A stretch of DNA of 64,000 nucleotides from Gordonia spumicola (GCF_009932475.1 NZ_BJOV01000001.1:347375-411374), one strand, 5' to 3'. Counted from the first letter of the stretch, positions 20,806 through 35,800 are shown. The notes: generated by a model not told the origin, from the sequence alone. Translations and numbers: made by a program.

Positions 20806-23800
20806 CGGCACTGCCGCCGGTCACGGTGATCGACCCGCGGCCGGCCCGGATCCCGCTGTCGTACCAGCAGCAGCGCATGTGGTTCATCAACCGCTTCGAC
20901 ACGAGCTCGACCACGTACACGATTCCCGCGGTGATGCGCCTGACCGGCCCGGTCGACGACCACGCGCTGATCGCCGCACTGGTCGACGCGGTGACCCGTC
21001 ACGAGGTGCTGCGCACCACGTTCCCCGCCGTCGACGGCGTGCCCGAACAGCGGGTGCACGCTCCGCGGGACGCCGCCGCGCGACTCGACGTGGCCGTCAC
21101 CGACTCGCTCGCCGACGTCGAGACGGCGCTGCGATCCGGCTTCGACGTGACAGTCGACTTCCCCCTGCGAGCCCGCCTGCACCGGACGTCCGACGACGAA
21201 CTGCTGCTCGCCGTCGCCGTCCACCACATCGCGGCCGACGGCGAGAGCCTCGGACCGCTGCTGCGCGACGTGTTCACCGCGTACGCGGCCCGCGCCGCGG
21301 GCCACGAACCGACATTCGAACCACTCGACGTGCAGTTCGCCGACTACGCGATCTGGCAGCGCACCGTGCTCGGCGACATCGACGACCGCGAGTCGGTCAT
21401 CGGGCGACAACTCGGGGAGTGGACGCAGCGGCTGTCCGGACTCCCCGACGTGCTCGACCTGCCCGCCGATCGCCCGCGGCCACGCGTCGCATCGCACCGG
21501 GCGGGCGGCGTCGACTTCACGATCTCGCCCGACGTCGCGGACCGCCTCGAGCGGTTGGCCGCGGACTCGGCGGCGACCCCGTTCATGGTCCTGCACACCG
21601 TCCTCGCCGTCCTCCTGTCGAGGCTGTCGGGAACCGACGACATCGCGGTCGCGACACCCGTCGCCGGGCGCGGACGCCCCGAGCTCGAGGGCTCAGTCGG
21701 CATGTTCGTGAACACCCTCGTCCTCCGGACGCGGGTGGAGCCGGGAACGGCCTTCGAGGACCTTCTCGGACTGGTCCGCGCCGCGGACATCGAGGCCTTC
21801 GCCTCGTCCGACGTGCCGTTCGAGGCCCTTGTCGAAGCGGTCGACCCGGTCCGCAGCGAAGCGTTCGCGCCACTCGCCCAGGTGATGCTGTCGGTCGCCG
21901 AGGCGGTGCCGTCCACCGCCGCCGACGAGATCGCCGGAGTGGTGGTGAGTCCGGTCGACGGCGGGATCGAGTCCAACGACTTCGACCTCATGCTCGGCGT
22001 CCAGACCCCGGCCGAGGGACAGGCGTGGACCGGTCGCCTCGTGTACGCGACCGACCTGTTCGACGAGCCGACGATCCGCGCGTTCGTCGACCGGCTCCTC
22101 CGCCTCCTCGACGAGTTGTCCGCGCGCCCGGCCACACCCGTCGGCGACGCCGACGTGCTGACATCGGACCAGATCCGGGCGATCGCCGCCCTGGAGCTCG
22201 GACCCGCGACCGAACTGCCTGAGCACGCCACGATCGCCGAGGCCGTCGCCGCGCAGGTGTCGCGTACGCCCGCCGCTCCGGCGCTGCTTTCCGGTGACCG
22301 GACGGTCTCCTACGGCGAGTTCGGCCACCGCGTCGCACGACTGGCGACCCGGATCGCGGCGACGGGAGTGACCGCGGGCGACGCCGTCGCCGTGTGCATC
22401 CCGCGTTCGGTGGAGATGATGGTCGCCCTCCACGCCGTCGTCGCGGCCGGAGCCCAGTACGTCCCGATCGATCTCGCCGCGCCGGCCGACCGAGCCGAGT
22501 ACATGCTCACCACGGCGGACGCGAAGGCGCTTCTGGTCTCCGACGGCGCCGCCGTCCGCGACGTGGTCGCGGCGGCGGTCGACAACGCGTTGACCGTCGT
22601 CGCGGTCGACGAGTCGGACGAGATCGGTCACCCCGACGCGGATCTGCTGCGGTCGACGCTTGTCGGCGTTCCCGCCGAGTCCGCCGCGTACACCCTGTTC
22701 ACGTCCGGTTCCACCGGCCGCCCGAAGGGCGTCACCCTCGATCACCGGGCGGTCCTCAACCGCCTGTGGTGGGGTCTGGGCGAGTTGCCGATCGACGAGT
22801 CCGACCGTGTGGTGCAGAAGACGCCGTACACGTTCGACTGTTCGGTGCCCGAACTCTTCGCGCCCCTGATGCGGGGTGCGACGCTCGTGGTCCTGCGGGA
22901 CGGAGGTCATCTCGACCCGGTGTATGTCGCCGAGGAGATCGCCCGGACGCGTGCGACGATGGTCCACTTCGTGCCGTCGATGCTGTCGGTGTTCCTGGAG
23001 GTCGCCGGCGCCGAACGTCTCGCGGCGCTCGACTCGGTGCGGATCGTCTCGACGACGGGTGAGGCGTTGCCGCCCGCGGTCGCCGCGGCCACGCGTCAGG
23101 TGTGGCCCGACGCGATGTTCTACAACCTGTACGGGCCGACGGAGGCCGCGGTGGAGATCACCGCGTTCGCCATCGGCGACGTGTCGCCCGACGACCCGAC
23201 GGTCTCGATCGGAACGCCCGTGTGGAACTCGTCCGCTCTGGTCCTGGACTCGCGCCTGCGTCGAGTGCCCGCCGGGGTCCCCGGCGAGCTGTATCTGGGC
23301 GGAGTGCAGTTGGCGCATGGCTACGCGGCGCGTCCGGACCTGACTGCGGAGCGGTTCGTCGCCGACCCGTTCGGGGCACCGGGCTCTCGCCTCTACCGCA
23401 CCGGTGACCTCGTGCGCCGGACGGCCGACGGCGGGATCGAGTACCTGGGTCGCACCGACTTCCAGGTGAAGCTGCGTGGTCAGCGCATCGAACTCGGTGA
23501 GATCGAGTCGGTCCTGGCCGGTGCGCCCGGCGTCGTGCACGCGGCGGCGACCGTCGCATCGGCGCCGGGCGGCGGCGAACATCTGGTCGGATATCTCGCC
23601 GGAGCTCCGGGTGACGTCGTCGATCTCGATCTGGTCAAGGCCGAGGCGACTCGTGCGCTGCCGGGGTACATGGTGCCGACGGTGTGGATGGTGCTCGAGG
23701 ACATCGCGTTGAACACGGCGGGCAAGATCGACCGCAAGTCGCTGCCCACACCCGAGTTCGGCGGCGGAACCGAGATCGTCGAGCCCGCCACCGACGACGA

Positions 23801-26800
23801 ACGCGTCGGAGCGGCGGTCTTCGCCGACGTCCTCGGCGTCGACGAGGTGTCGGTCAGCGAGTCGTTCTTCGATGCGGGCGGCAACTCGCTGTCGGCGATG
23901 CGGCTGGTCGCCCGACTGTCCGACGCGTGGGGCGTCGAACTGACCGCACGCGACCTCTTCGACGCACCGACGGTGCGCGAACTGGCCGCGACGATCGTCG
24001 GTCGGGCCGCGGCGCTCGGCCCGATCACGCGCGTCGATCCGCGCCCGGACGTGGTGCCGCTGTCGTTCGCACAGCAGCGGATGTGGTTCATCAACCGACT
24101 CGAACCGCACGCCGCCACCTACAACATCCCCCTGGTGCTGCGGCTCACCGGAGCCCTGGACGCCGCGGCGCTCGAACTCGCCGTTCACGACGTGCTGGCG
24201 CGCCACGACATCCTGCGCACATCGTTCCCCGACGTCGACGGCGTCCCGCGACAGGACATCGCGGACGTCGACCAGATCGTCGGCAGGCTCGACTGGGCCG
24301 TCGTCGACTCCGACGTCGCAGTCGAGTCCGCCGTCACCGGCGGTTTCGACCTCGCGAACGACTGGCCGCTCCGCGTCCGACTGCGTCGGGTGACGCCCGA
24401 CGAGCACCTGTTCGCACTCGTCGTGCACCACATCGCCGCCGACGGCGAGTCGATGGGACCGCTCGTCGCCGATCTCGTCGCGTCGTACGCGGCGCGTGTC
24501 GAGGGGCGGTCGCCGGTCCTGCCCGACCTCGACCTGCAGTTCGCCGACGTCGCCTTGTGGCAGCACCAGGCCCTCACCTCCGGCGATGCCGGGACGTCTG
24601 TGCTCGACCGCCAGCTCGCGTACTGGACCGCGACCTTGGACGGCGCACCGGAGCTGCTCGATCTCCCCGCAGACCGGCCGCGACCGGCCGTCGCGGGCGG
24701 CGTCGGCGGGCGTTCGCTGTTCACGATCCCGGCCGACCTCGCGGCCCGCGTCTCGGCGCTCGCCACGCGGACGGGCACCACCGAGTTCATGGTGCTGCAC
24801 GCGACGCTGAGCGTCCTCCTCGCACGACTGTCCGCCTCCGACGACGTCACGATCGCGACCCCGGTGGCAGGCCGCAACCAGGCCGGTCTCGACCGGATGA
24901 TCGGCATGTTCGTCAACACGTTGGTGTTGCGCACGCGCATCGACGTCGCGGCCTCGTTCGTCGACACGCTGGCCGCCGTCCGCGACATCGACCTGGCTGC
25001 CTTCGCGAACTCGGACGTGCCGTTCGAGCAGGTCGTCGAGGCCGTCGACCCGGTCCGCAGCGAAGCCTTCGCGCCGCTCGCTCAGACCATGCTGTCCTTC
25101 GACCCCGGTGCGTCGGTCGCCGGGATGTCCCTCGACGTCGCGGGCGTGACGATCGCGGGCGTCCCGCTGCCCGATCCGCCCGCGCAGGTCGACCTGCAGT
25201 TCGTCGTCGCCCCGTCGTCCGACGGCGACTGGACCGGTGAGACGGTGTTCGCCGCGGACCTGTTCGACGCGTCGACCGTCGAGTCGTTGACGTCGCGGTA
25301 CGTCGCGCTCCTCGACTCGCTCGTCTCCAGTCCCGAGGTCGGCGTCGGCGACGCGGCGCTGCTCACCGACGCCGAGGCGGCGAGTATCGCCTCGACCCAC
25401 CGGGGACCCGAGGTGTCGGTCTCCGACATGGTGCCGGTCGCGACGGCCGTCGCGACCCGCGCCGTCCGCGCCCCCGACGCGGTCGCCCTGATCCACGGCG
25501 ACCGCGACGTGACGTACGCCGAATTCGGTTCCAGGGTGGCGCGGCTCGCCGAGCGACTCGTCGCCGCGGGTGTGGGACGAGAGACGGCGGTCGCCGTCTG
25601 CATCCCGCGGTCGGTCGAGATGATGGTCGCGATCCACGCGACCGTCGCCGCGGGCGGTCAATACGTGCCGATCGATCTCGCGGCACCCGTCGATCGTGCC
25701 GAATACATGCTCACCACCGCGGGCGCCGTCGCGCTGCTGGTCGCCGACGGCGACGCGGTTCCCGGCGTGGTCGCCGCGGCCCGGGCCGCGGGCGCGGCGG
25801 TCGTGACGGTCGACGAGAGGGACCGTCTCGACGCGTCGCCGACCGCGCTCGCCGACTTCGTCGAGACCCGCCCGGTACGCGGAGACGGCGCGATGTACAC
25901 GCTGTTCACGTCCGGTTCCACCGGCAAGCCCAAGGGTGTGACGCTGCCCCACGACGCGGTCGTCAACCGCCTGTGGTGGGGTCTGGGCGAGTTGCCGATC
26001 GACGAGTCCGACCGTGTGGTGCAGAAGACGCCGTACACGTTCGACTGTTCGGTGCCCGAACTCTTCGCGCCCCTGATGCGGGGTGCGACGCTCGTGGTCC
26101 TGCGGGACGGAGGTCATCTCGACCCGGTGTATGTCGCCGAGGAGATCGCCCGGACGCGTGCGACGATGGTCCACTTCGTGCCGTCGATGCTGTCGGTGTT
26201 CCTGGAGGTCGCCGGCGCCGAACGTCTCGCGGCGCTCGACTCGGTGCGGATCGTCTCGACGACGGGTGAGGCGCTGCCGCCGGCCGTCGCGGCGAGCACC
26301 CGCCGGGCGTGGCCGGACGCGATGTTCTACAACCTGTACGGGCCGACGGAGGCCGCGGTGGAGATCACCGCGTTCGCCATCGGCGACGTGTCGCCCGACG
26401 ACTCCACGGTCTCGATCGGAACGCCCGTGTGGAACTCGTCGGCCCTCGTCCTCGACTCCCGGCTGCGGATGCTTCCGATCGGGGTCCCCGGTGAGCTGTA
26501 TCTGGGTGGAGTGCAGTTGGCGCGGGGCTATGCGGCGCGTCCGGATCTGACTGCGGAGCGGTTCGTGGCCGACCCGTTCGGCGCCCCGGGGTCGCGTCTG
26601 TATCGGACCGGTGATCTCGTGCGCCGGACGGCCGACGGCGGGATCGAGTACTTGGGTCGTACCGACTTCCAGGTGAAGTTGCGTGGTCAGCGCATCGAAC
26701 TCGGTGAGATTGAGTCGGTCCTGGCCGGTGCGCCTGGCGTCGTGCACGCGGCGGCGACCGTCGCGTCGGCGCCGGGCGGCGGCGAACATCTGGTCGGCTA

Positions 26801-29800
26801 CGTGTCGGGGACTCCGGGTCATCCGGTCGATCTGGATCTGGTCAAGGCCGAGGCGACTCGTGCGTTGCCGGGGTACATGGTGCCGACGGTGTGGATGGTG
26901 CTCGAGGACATCGCGTTGAACACGGCGGGCAAGATCGACCGCAAGTCGCTGCCCGCACCCGAATTCACCGCCGCCGAACGAGTGGCCCCGGCGAGCGACG
27001 CCGAGCAGGCCGTCGCCGACGTGTTCGCCGACGTCCTCGGCGTCGACGAGATCGGCGTGACGGACGACTTCTTCGACGTCGGCGGCAACTCGCTGTCCGC
27101 GATGCGCCTGGTGGCGCGGATCTCCGCCGCCCTCGACGTCGATGTCACGATCCGTGACCTCTTCGACGCGCCGACCGTCCGCGAGATCGTCGTCGCCACC
27201 GCCGGACGGGCCCCGGCCCTGCCGCCGGTCACGGCGGTCGTTCCGCGACCGGACACGATCCCGCTGTCGTTCGCCCAGCAGCGCATGTGGTTCATCAACC
27301 GGTTCGAACCGGGCACCGGCGCCTACAACATACCGGCGGTCCTGCGGCTCACCGGGCGGCTCGACACCATCGCCCTCCGGCGTGCGCTCGAGGACGTCGT
27401 CGTCCGACACGAGGTGCTCCGCACCACCTTCCCCGCGGTCGACGGCGAACCGCACCAGCTGGTCGCCGCGGCGGACGCCGTACCGACCACCCTCGACTGG
27501 CGGACCGTCGGATCCCGCGAGGAGATCCTGGCCGACGCCTCCGCGGGCTTCGATCTGGCCGTCGACTGGCCGCTGCGCGCACGGCTGTGGCGGGTGTCGG
27601 CCGACGAGCACGTCTTCGCCATCGTCGCTCATCACATCGCGGCCGACGGCGAGTCGATGGGGCCGCTGGTGACCGACGTCGTCGCCGCGTACGACGCCAG
27701 GGCGAACGGGCTGGCGCCGCGGTTCGCCCCGCTCGACGTCCAGTTCGCCGACTACGCCCTGTGGCAGCATCGGGTCCTCGGCTCCGCGGACGACACCGGC
27801 TCGATCATCGCCCGCCAACGCGAGGAGTGGGTGCGTCGCCTCGAGGGCGCGCCCGACGCGGTCGATCTGCCGTCCGACCGCCGCAGGCCCGCGGTCGCGA
27901 GCGGGCGCGGCGCACGGGTCGCCACGGTGATCCCGGAGTCGATCGGCCGAGCCGTCGTCGACGTCGCCGCGGCCACCGGAGCCACCGGCTTCATGGTCCT
28001 CCACGCGACCCTCGCCGCACTCGTGTCGCGACTGGCCTCGACGGACGACGTCGTCATCTCGACCGCCGTCGCCGGACGCGGCCAGGAGTCTCTCGATCGG
28101 CTCGTCGGCATGTTCGTGAACACCCTCGCCCTGCGCACTCGAGTGCGGCCCGGCATGACGTTCGACGACCTGATCGCCCAGGTCCGCGAGGTCGACACGG
28201 CCGCCTTCGTGAACGCCGACGTGCCGTTCGAACAGGTCGTCGAGGCCGTCGACCCCGTTCGCAGCGAGGCGTTCGCGCCGCTCGCCCAGGTCTCGCTCGC
28301 GTACGAAGTCCACACGGCGCCCGCCGCCGCCGTCGACGTCGGGGCGCTGCACGTCTCGCGGTACGACGACCTCGACGTGCCCGCCCGACTCGACCTGCAC
28401 TTCGCGGTCGACGCCGCGGCCGCGGGGGAGTGGACGCTGACCGTCGACTACGCGACCGACCTGTTCGACGCCGGCACGGTCCGCGGATTCGCCGAGTCGT
28501 TCGTCGCGCTGCTCGCACAGTTCACCGGTGACCACCTCGCCGCTCGCGTCGGTGTCGCCGACCTCGTCCCGGCCGCCGACCTGGAGGCGTTGACGACCCA
28601 CGCCACCCCGGTCGTCGCGCCGGTGCCCTTGGGCGAACTGTGGGACCGCCACGGCTGCGCCGAACCGGGCGGGCTCGTCGCGGGACCGGACTCGATGAGC
28701 CGGGCCGATTTCGACTCCACGACGAACGCCCTCGCTCGCGACCTCATCGCGCGTGGACTAGGCGCGGGCGACCTCGTCGCGATCCTGATGCGACGGAGCG
28801 CCCATGCCGCGGTAGCGGTCGCCGCGATCAGCAAGGCGGGAGCGGCTTTCGTCAACATCGACCCGACTCAGCCGGTCGCCCGCCGCGACGAGATACTCGC
28901 CGACAGCGGAGCCGTCTTCGGTCTGACTGTCTCCGCCCACGACGCCCCGGCCGTGCTCGAGTGGCTCGATGTCGACACCTTCTCGGCGACGGGCGACGTG
29001 TCGCCGGTTCGGCGCGCCGAACTCGTGCGGGCCGTTCACCCGGACGACCTCGCCTACCTGATCTACACGTCGGGATCCACCGGCAAGCCGAAGGGCGCGG
29101 CCGTCGGCCAGCGCGGGTTGGCGAATCTGGTGGAGAATCAGCGGCAGATCCTCGGGCTCGGCGCATCGAGTCGGATGGTGAACGTCGCGTCCCCGACGTT
29201 CGACGCCTCCGTGTTCGAGATCCTCGCCCTGTGCACGGGAGCCGGTGTGGTCATCAGTCCGCCCGACGTGTTCGGCGGCGATGAGCTGACGAGGGTGCTC
29301 GCCGACGGCCGTGCGACGCACATCGTCATGACGCCGTCCGCCATCGAGAGCCTCGACCCCGCATCGCTGCCCGATCTCGCGGTCCTGGCGAGCGTCGGCG
29401 AGGCGTGTCCGCCCGACCTGAGGATCCGGTGGGTCGCAGCGGGACGGACGTTCTTCAACCTCTACGGGCCGACCGAGAGCACCATCTGGGGCACCGGCAC
29501 GCGCCCGCTCGACGCCGACGGCCCGATCACCATCGGTGGTCCGCCGCCCGGTCTCGGCGCCCTCGTCCTCGGTGACGGCCTGCGTCCGGTACCGGTCGGC
29601 GTCCCCGGCGAGCTGTACCTGACGGGCGACGCGCTCGCCCTCGGGTACCTCGGGCGGCCCGACCTGTCGGCCGACCGGTTCGTCGCGTGCCCGTTCGGTC
29701 CGCCCGGCACCAGGATGTACCGCACCGGCGACCGCGTCACCCGGCTGCCGTCCGGCGACCTCGACTACCTCGGTCGCGTCGACTTCCAGGTGAAACTCCG

Positions 29801-32800
29801 CGGTCAGCGCATCGAACTCGGTGAGATCGAGTCCGTGCTCGCGCACGCGCCCGGCGTCCGCAGCGTCGCCGTGGTCGTCGCGACGGCTCCGTCCGGCGGC
29901 GACGCGCTCGTCGCGTACGTGTCCGGGGACGACCTGGACCGCGACGGCCTCGTCGACTACGCGGCGACGCGGCTGGTCGGCTACATGCGGCCGACCGCGT
30001 GGTCGATCCTCGAATCGATGCCGCTGACGGTCGCGGGCAAGGTCGACAGGCGAGGACTGCCCGAGCCCGAGTTCGGCTCCGGCGAGATCGTCGAGCCGTC
30101 GGGTCCCGCGGAGTCGGCGGTCGCCGCGGTGTTCGCCGACGTCCTCGGCGTCACGGGCGTGTCGGTCGTGGAATCGTTCTTCGACGCTGGCGGCAACTCG
30201 CTCGCCGCCATGCGCGTGGCCGCACGCGTGTCCGACGCGCTCGGCGTCGACGTGGGAGTCCGCGACCTGTTCGACGCCCCGACCGTCCGTGACCTGGTCC
30301 GTGCGGTCGCCGGACGGGCCCTGGTGCTCCCGCCGGTGGTCGCCGTCGATCCGCGTCCCGAGCATCCGCCGTTGTCGTTCGCGCAGCAGCGGATGTGGTT
30401 CATCAACCGGTTCGAGCCGGGCAACGCGACCTACAACCTGCCGGTGGTCCTGCGGCTGACCGGCCCGCTCGACGTCGCGGCACTGCACGCCGCCGTCGTC
30501 GACGTCGTCACGCGCCACGAGGTGCTCCGCACGATGTTCCCGGACGTCGAGGGGACGCCGTATCAGCGGATCGACGATCCGGACGCCGTCGTCGACCGCC
30601 TCGACTGGCGGATCGTCGACACCGAGGACGCGGTCGCCGAGGCCGTCACGACCGGCTTCGACCTCGCCCGAGAGTGGCCGATCCGGGCACGACTGCTGGC
30701 GGTCGCCGACGACGAGCACGTGTTCGCACTGGTCGCGCATCACATCGCCGCGGACGGCGAGTCGCTCGGCCCGCTCGTCGCCGACGTGGTGGGAGCGTAC
30801 GTCGCGCGCAGCGGCGGTCGAATCCCGCAGTTCGCCGACCTTCCGGTGCAGTTCGCCGACTACGCGATCTGGCAGCGGAACGTCCTCGGCGAGACCGACG
30901 ACCCGGACTCGATCGTGGGACGTCAGCTCGCGTTCTGGAAGGACGCGCTCGCCGGGCTGCCCGACCTGCTGGAGATCCCGACCGACCGCCCCCGCCCCCA
31001 GGTCGCGTCCGGGGCGGGCGCGGTCGCCGACCTCGTGATCGACGCGGACGTCGCGGCCAAGATCGGCGACGTCGCCGCCGCCGCGGGGGCCACCCCGTTC
31101 ATGGTGCTCGACGCTGCGCTCGCCGTGCTGCTCGCCCGGCTGTCGGCGACCGACGACGTCGCGATCGCGACACCTGTCGCCGGTCGCGGCCGACGTGAAC
31201 TCGACGCCGTCGTCGGGATGTTCGTGAACACGTTGGTCCTGCGATCCCGCGTCGACCTTCGAGAGTCGTTCGCCGACCTGCTCGCCCGCACCAGGGCCGA
31301 CGTCCTCGCGGCCTACGGCAACGCGGACGTGCCGTTCGAATCGGTCGTCGAGGCCGTCGATCCCGTGCGCAGCGAAGCGTTCTCACCGCTGGCCCAGGTC
31401 ATGCTGTCGTTCGACCCCGCGGCGTCGGCGTCCGCCGTCGACCTGCCCGCGGGCGACATCGTGATCTCCGCGGTCGGACAGGACACGCCGCCGGCACAGG
31501 TGGACCTCACCGTCACCGTCGCGTCGGCGGTCGACGGCGACTGGCACGGTTCGATCACCTACGCGACGGACCTGTTCGACGCGTCGTCAGTGACGGCGTT
31601 CGGCAGGCGTCTCGTCGCATTGCTCGACGGGCTGCTGTCGGATGTGGACAGTCCGGTCGGCGACGCTCCGGTGCTGTTCGCCGACGAGATCGAGGCGACG
31701 AACGCGAGCGCCGTCGGCGCCGCGCGGGAACTGCCTCCCGAGGACCTCGCCTCCGCGGTCGCGGCGGCGTCGGCCGCCCACCCGGACCGCACCGCACTCG
31801 TGTTCCGCGACCGGACCGTCGCGTACGGCGAGTTCGCCGCCCGCGTCGCGACGCTCGGCCGCGAACTGATCGCCGCGGGAGTCGGCCCCGACGTGGCCGT
31901 CGCGGTGTGCATCCCGCGGTCGGTGGAACTGATGGTCGCGATCCACGCCGTGGTCGCGGCGGGCGGCCAATACGTGCCCGTCGACCCGTCCGCGCCCGCC
32001 GAACGCGTCGAATACATGCTGACCACCGCGGGCGCGACGCTCGCACTGGTCCGCGCGGGCCGGCCCGCGCCGGAGCCGATCGCGGGCCTCGATCCGTCGT
32101 TCCGCGTGATCGAGGTCGACGCGGACGCGCCGTTCGATCCCTCGGCCGGACCGATCGACGTCGCCGAACGACTAGGCACACTCCGTCCGGAGCACGCCGT
32201 GTACACGATCTTCACATCGGGTTCCACGGGCCGTCCCAAGGGCGTCACGCTGACGCACGCGGCGGTCGTGAACCGGCTGCGCTGGGGACTCGACGAACTG
32301 CCGATCGATCAGGACGACCTCGTCGTCCTGAAGACGCCGTACACGTTCGACTGCTCGGTCGCCGAACTGTTCGCGCCGTTGATGCAGGGCTCACGTCTGC
32401 TCATCGCCGAACCGGACGGTCACCTCGACCCCGTGTACATGGCCGAGCTGATCGCCGACTCCGGCGCGACGATGGCGCACTTCGTGCCGTCGATGCTGTC
32501 GGTGTTCCTCGAACTCGCGGGCCCCGAACGCCTGGCCCGCCTCGACCGACTGCGGATCATCTCGACCACGGGCGAAGCGCTGCCTCCGTCCGTCGCCGCG
32601 CACACCAGGGCCGCCGTGCCGGACGCGGTGCTCTACAACCTGTACGGACCGACCGAGGCCGCCGTCGAGATCACCTACCAGCGGTTGGACGACGTCGACG
32701 ACGTGGTGCCCATCGGTGTGCCCGTGTGGAACTCGACCGCGTACGTCCTCGACGGGCGCCTGCACCCGGTCGCCGAGGGCGTGCCGGGCGAACTGTACGT

Positions 32801-35800
32801 CGGCGGTGTCCAGCTGGCCCGCGGATACGCGGCCCGGCCGGACCTCACCGCCGACCGATTCCTCGCCGACCCGTTCGGCCCGAGCGGGAGTCGCATGTAT
32901 CGGACGGGCGACCTCGTCCGACGCAACCGGGCAGGCGAGCTCGAATACCTCGGCCGCACCGACTTCCAGGTGAAGCTCCGAGGGCAACGCATCGAACTCG
33001 GCGAGATCGAGGCCGCCGTCGCGCAGGCCCCCGGCGTGGTGCACGTGTCGGTGACCGTGGCCGCCGCGCCCGACGGCGGCGAGCACCTCGTCGCCTATGT
33101 CGCGGGAGCCCCGGGGGAGACCCTCGACATCGACGAGATCCGCCGCGTCATCGCGACGCCGCTGCCCGAGTACATGCGACCGACCGTGTGGATGCCGCTC
33201 GACGAGATCCCGCTCAACACCGCGGGCAAACTCGACCGCAAGGCCCTGCCCGCCCCGGTGTTCGCGGCGAGCGAGCACATCGCGCCCGAAGGGCCCGACG
33301 AGACGGCGGTCGCCGCGGTCTTCGCCGACGTCCTCGGCGTCGACGTCGTCGGCGTCACCGACAGCTTCTTCGACGTCGGCGGCAACTCGCTGTCGGCGAT
33401 GCGGCTCGCGGCCCGGACCGGCGAGGTGCTCGGGGTCTCGGTGTCGGTGCGCGACGTGTTCGACGCACCGACGGTCCGCGACCTGGTCGCCTCCGTGTCG
33501 TCGGCGCCGTCGTCGCTGGCACCGATCACCGCGATCGTCCCACGGCCCGCGGTGGTCCCGCTGTCGTTCGCGCAGCAGCGGATGTGGTTCATCAACCGGC
33601 TCGATCACACGTCCGGCATGTACAACATCCCGGCCGTCCTCGCCCTGACCGGCCCGCTCGACGTCGATGCGATGCGCGCGGCCGTCGTCGACGTCATCAC
33701 CCGTCACGAGGTGCTGAGGACGCTGTTCGTCGAACACGACGGGACCCCGAGTCAGCTGATCGTCGACGAGGAGTCCGCCGCGGAGATGCTCGACTGGCGG
33801 ATCTGCGCGTCGTCGGAGTTGTCGGACGCGGTGACGCGCGGCTTCCACCTGGCGACCGAACTCCCGATCCGCGTGCGGCTCGTCGAATCCGGACCCGGTC
33901 GGCATGTGCTCGCCGTCGTCACCCATCACATCGCGGCAGACGGGCAGTCGATGGGGCCGATGGTCACCGACCTCGTCACGGCGTACACGGCGCGCGCGGC
34001 GGGGCTGGCGCCCGGATTCACACCGCTGGACGTCCAGTTCGCCGACTACGCGATCTGGCAGCACACCGAACTGGGGTCGGTGGACGCACCCGACTCGCTC
34101 ATCGCGAACCAGGCGGACTACTGGCGGGCACAGCTCGACGGGATCCCGGACGTCCTCACCCTCCCGTCCGACCGTCCCCGCCCGCAGCGGGCGAGCATGA
34201 TCGGTGCGACCGTCGACTTCACCGTCGACGCGCGCATCGGGTCCGCGGTGACGCGGCTGGCGGCCGAGCACGGGGCCACCCCGTTCATGGTCGTCCACGC
34301 GGCGCTGTCGGTCCTGCTCGCGAGACTGTCCGCGACCGACGACATCGTCGTCGGCACACCGATCGCCGGACGAGGTCGACGGGTCCTCGACCCGTTGGTC
34401 GGCATGTTCGTCAACACGCTCGCCCTGCGCGTCCCCGTCGACGTCGGAACGTCGTTCGCCGATCTCGTCGGACGGGTCAAGTCGACCGATCTCGACGCCT
34501 TCGCGAACGCCGACGTCCCGTTCGAGACGCTCGTCGACGTCCTCAACCCGGCCCGATCGGAGGCGTTCGCCCCGCTCGCGCAGGTGTCGCTGGCCGTGGA
34601 CTCGGCGGTCGGGGCGACCGGGGCGGCACAGCTCGGCGAACTCACGGTCGAAGCGGTGACCGACGCGCAGGTCCCGGCGCGCGTGGATCTCTCGTTCGAC
34701 GTGCACCAGCACGGTGAGGGAGACGACTGGACCGGTTCGCTCACCTATGCGGTCGACATGTTCGACGAGTCGACGGCGCGACGGTTCGTCGCCGCATTCG
34801 CGACCCTGCTCGACGCCCTGACATCCGAACCGACGCTGCCGGTCGGCGATGTGGACATCGTCACGGCCGATGACCGTCGCCTCGTCGACGAGTGGAGCCT
34901 CGGGCGTGGCGCCCCGGCGACGACCGCCCCCGACGAGCGCGAGCGGTCCCTGTCACCGGTCCTGGCGGACGCCACCGCCGCGCACCCCGACGAGGCGATC
35001 GCACTGATCACCGATGCGGGCGAGTACACGTTCGCCGAGGTCAGGGCGCGGGTCAACGCGCTCGCGCACCGACTCGTCGAGGCCGGGGTCCGACCGGAGA
35101 CGGCGGTCGGCGTCAGCATCCCGCGGTCGGCCGACATGTTCATCGCGTTGCACGCCGTGATCACGGCCGGCGGACAGTACGTGCCGATCGTCATCGACGG
35201 TCCGGCAGGCCGAGCCGAGTACGTCGTCGAGACCGCGGGCATCGAGGTGGTCGTCACCTCCACGCGCTACGGCCGACCCGACTGGTTCGACGAGGCGACG
35301 ATGACGGCGATCGAACTCGACGTCGCCGACGACCTCAGCGGGCGGCGCACCCACGCTCCGGTGACCGCCGCGCGCCCCGACAACGCGATGTACACGCTGT
35401 TCACGTCGGGATCGACGGGCAGGCCCAAGGGCGTCACGGTGAGCCGGCGGTCGGTGATGTCGCTGATGCGCGACGAGGCGGTGTACTACCCGTTCACCGC
35501 GTCGGACCGCTACGTGTACGCGTTGGACTACACCTTCGACGCGTCGGTCCTCGACCTGTTCCGCGGCATGATCAACGGGGGAGCGGTCGTCATCGTGCCG
35601 CCGGGCGGGCACCGCGACCCGTGGGCGATGCAGCGGGCGATCGTCGAGCACTCGGTGACGGCCGTCGACCTCGCCCCGGCGCAACTCGCACCGATGGTGT
35701 CGGAGCTCAGCGCCGACGAGGTGGCGGCGATGGCCCCGGTGCGATTCGTGTTCACCGGTGGCGAGGCCGTGACTCCGGCGCTCGCGTCGGCGCTGCACTC

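Noticed and set aside
22756..26954. Possible tandem duplication or assembly artefact of whole modules 7 and 8
   Set aside because: Flanking C and T domains differ clearly, so only the A-domain tract is homogenised. Artefact is kept as something to test.
349..28652. Very long open frames on the - strand opposite the synthetases (349-5496, 5575-9438, 9727-13464, 15205-19473, 21693-28652)
   Set aside because: They are the high-GC mirror of the NRPS codons. The translations are Arg/Gly/Asp/Val-rich with no domain, and repeat with module spacing.
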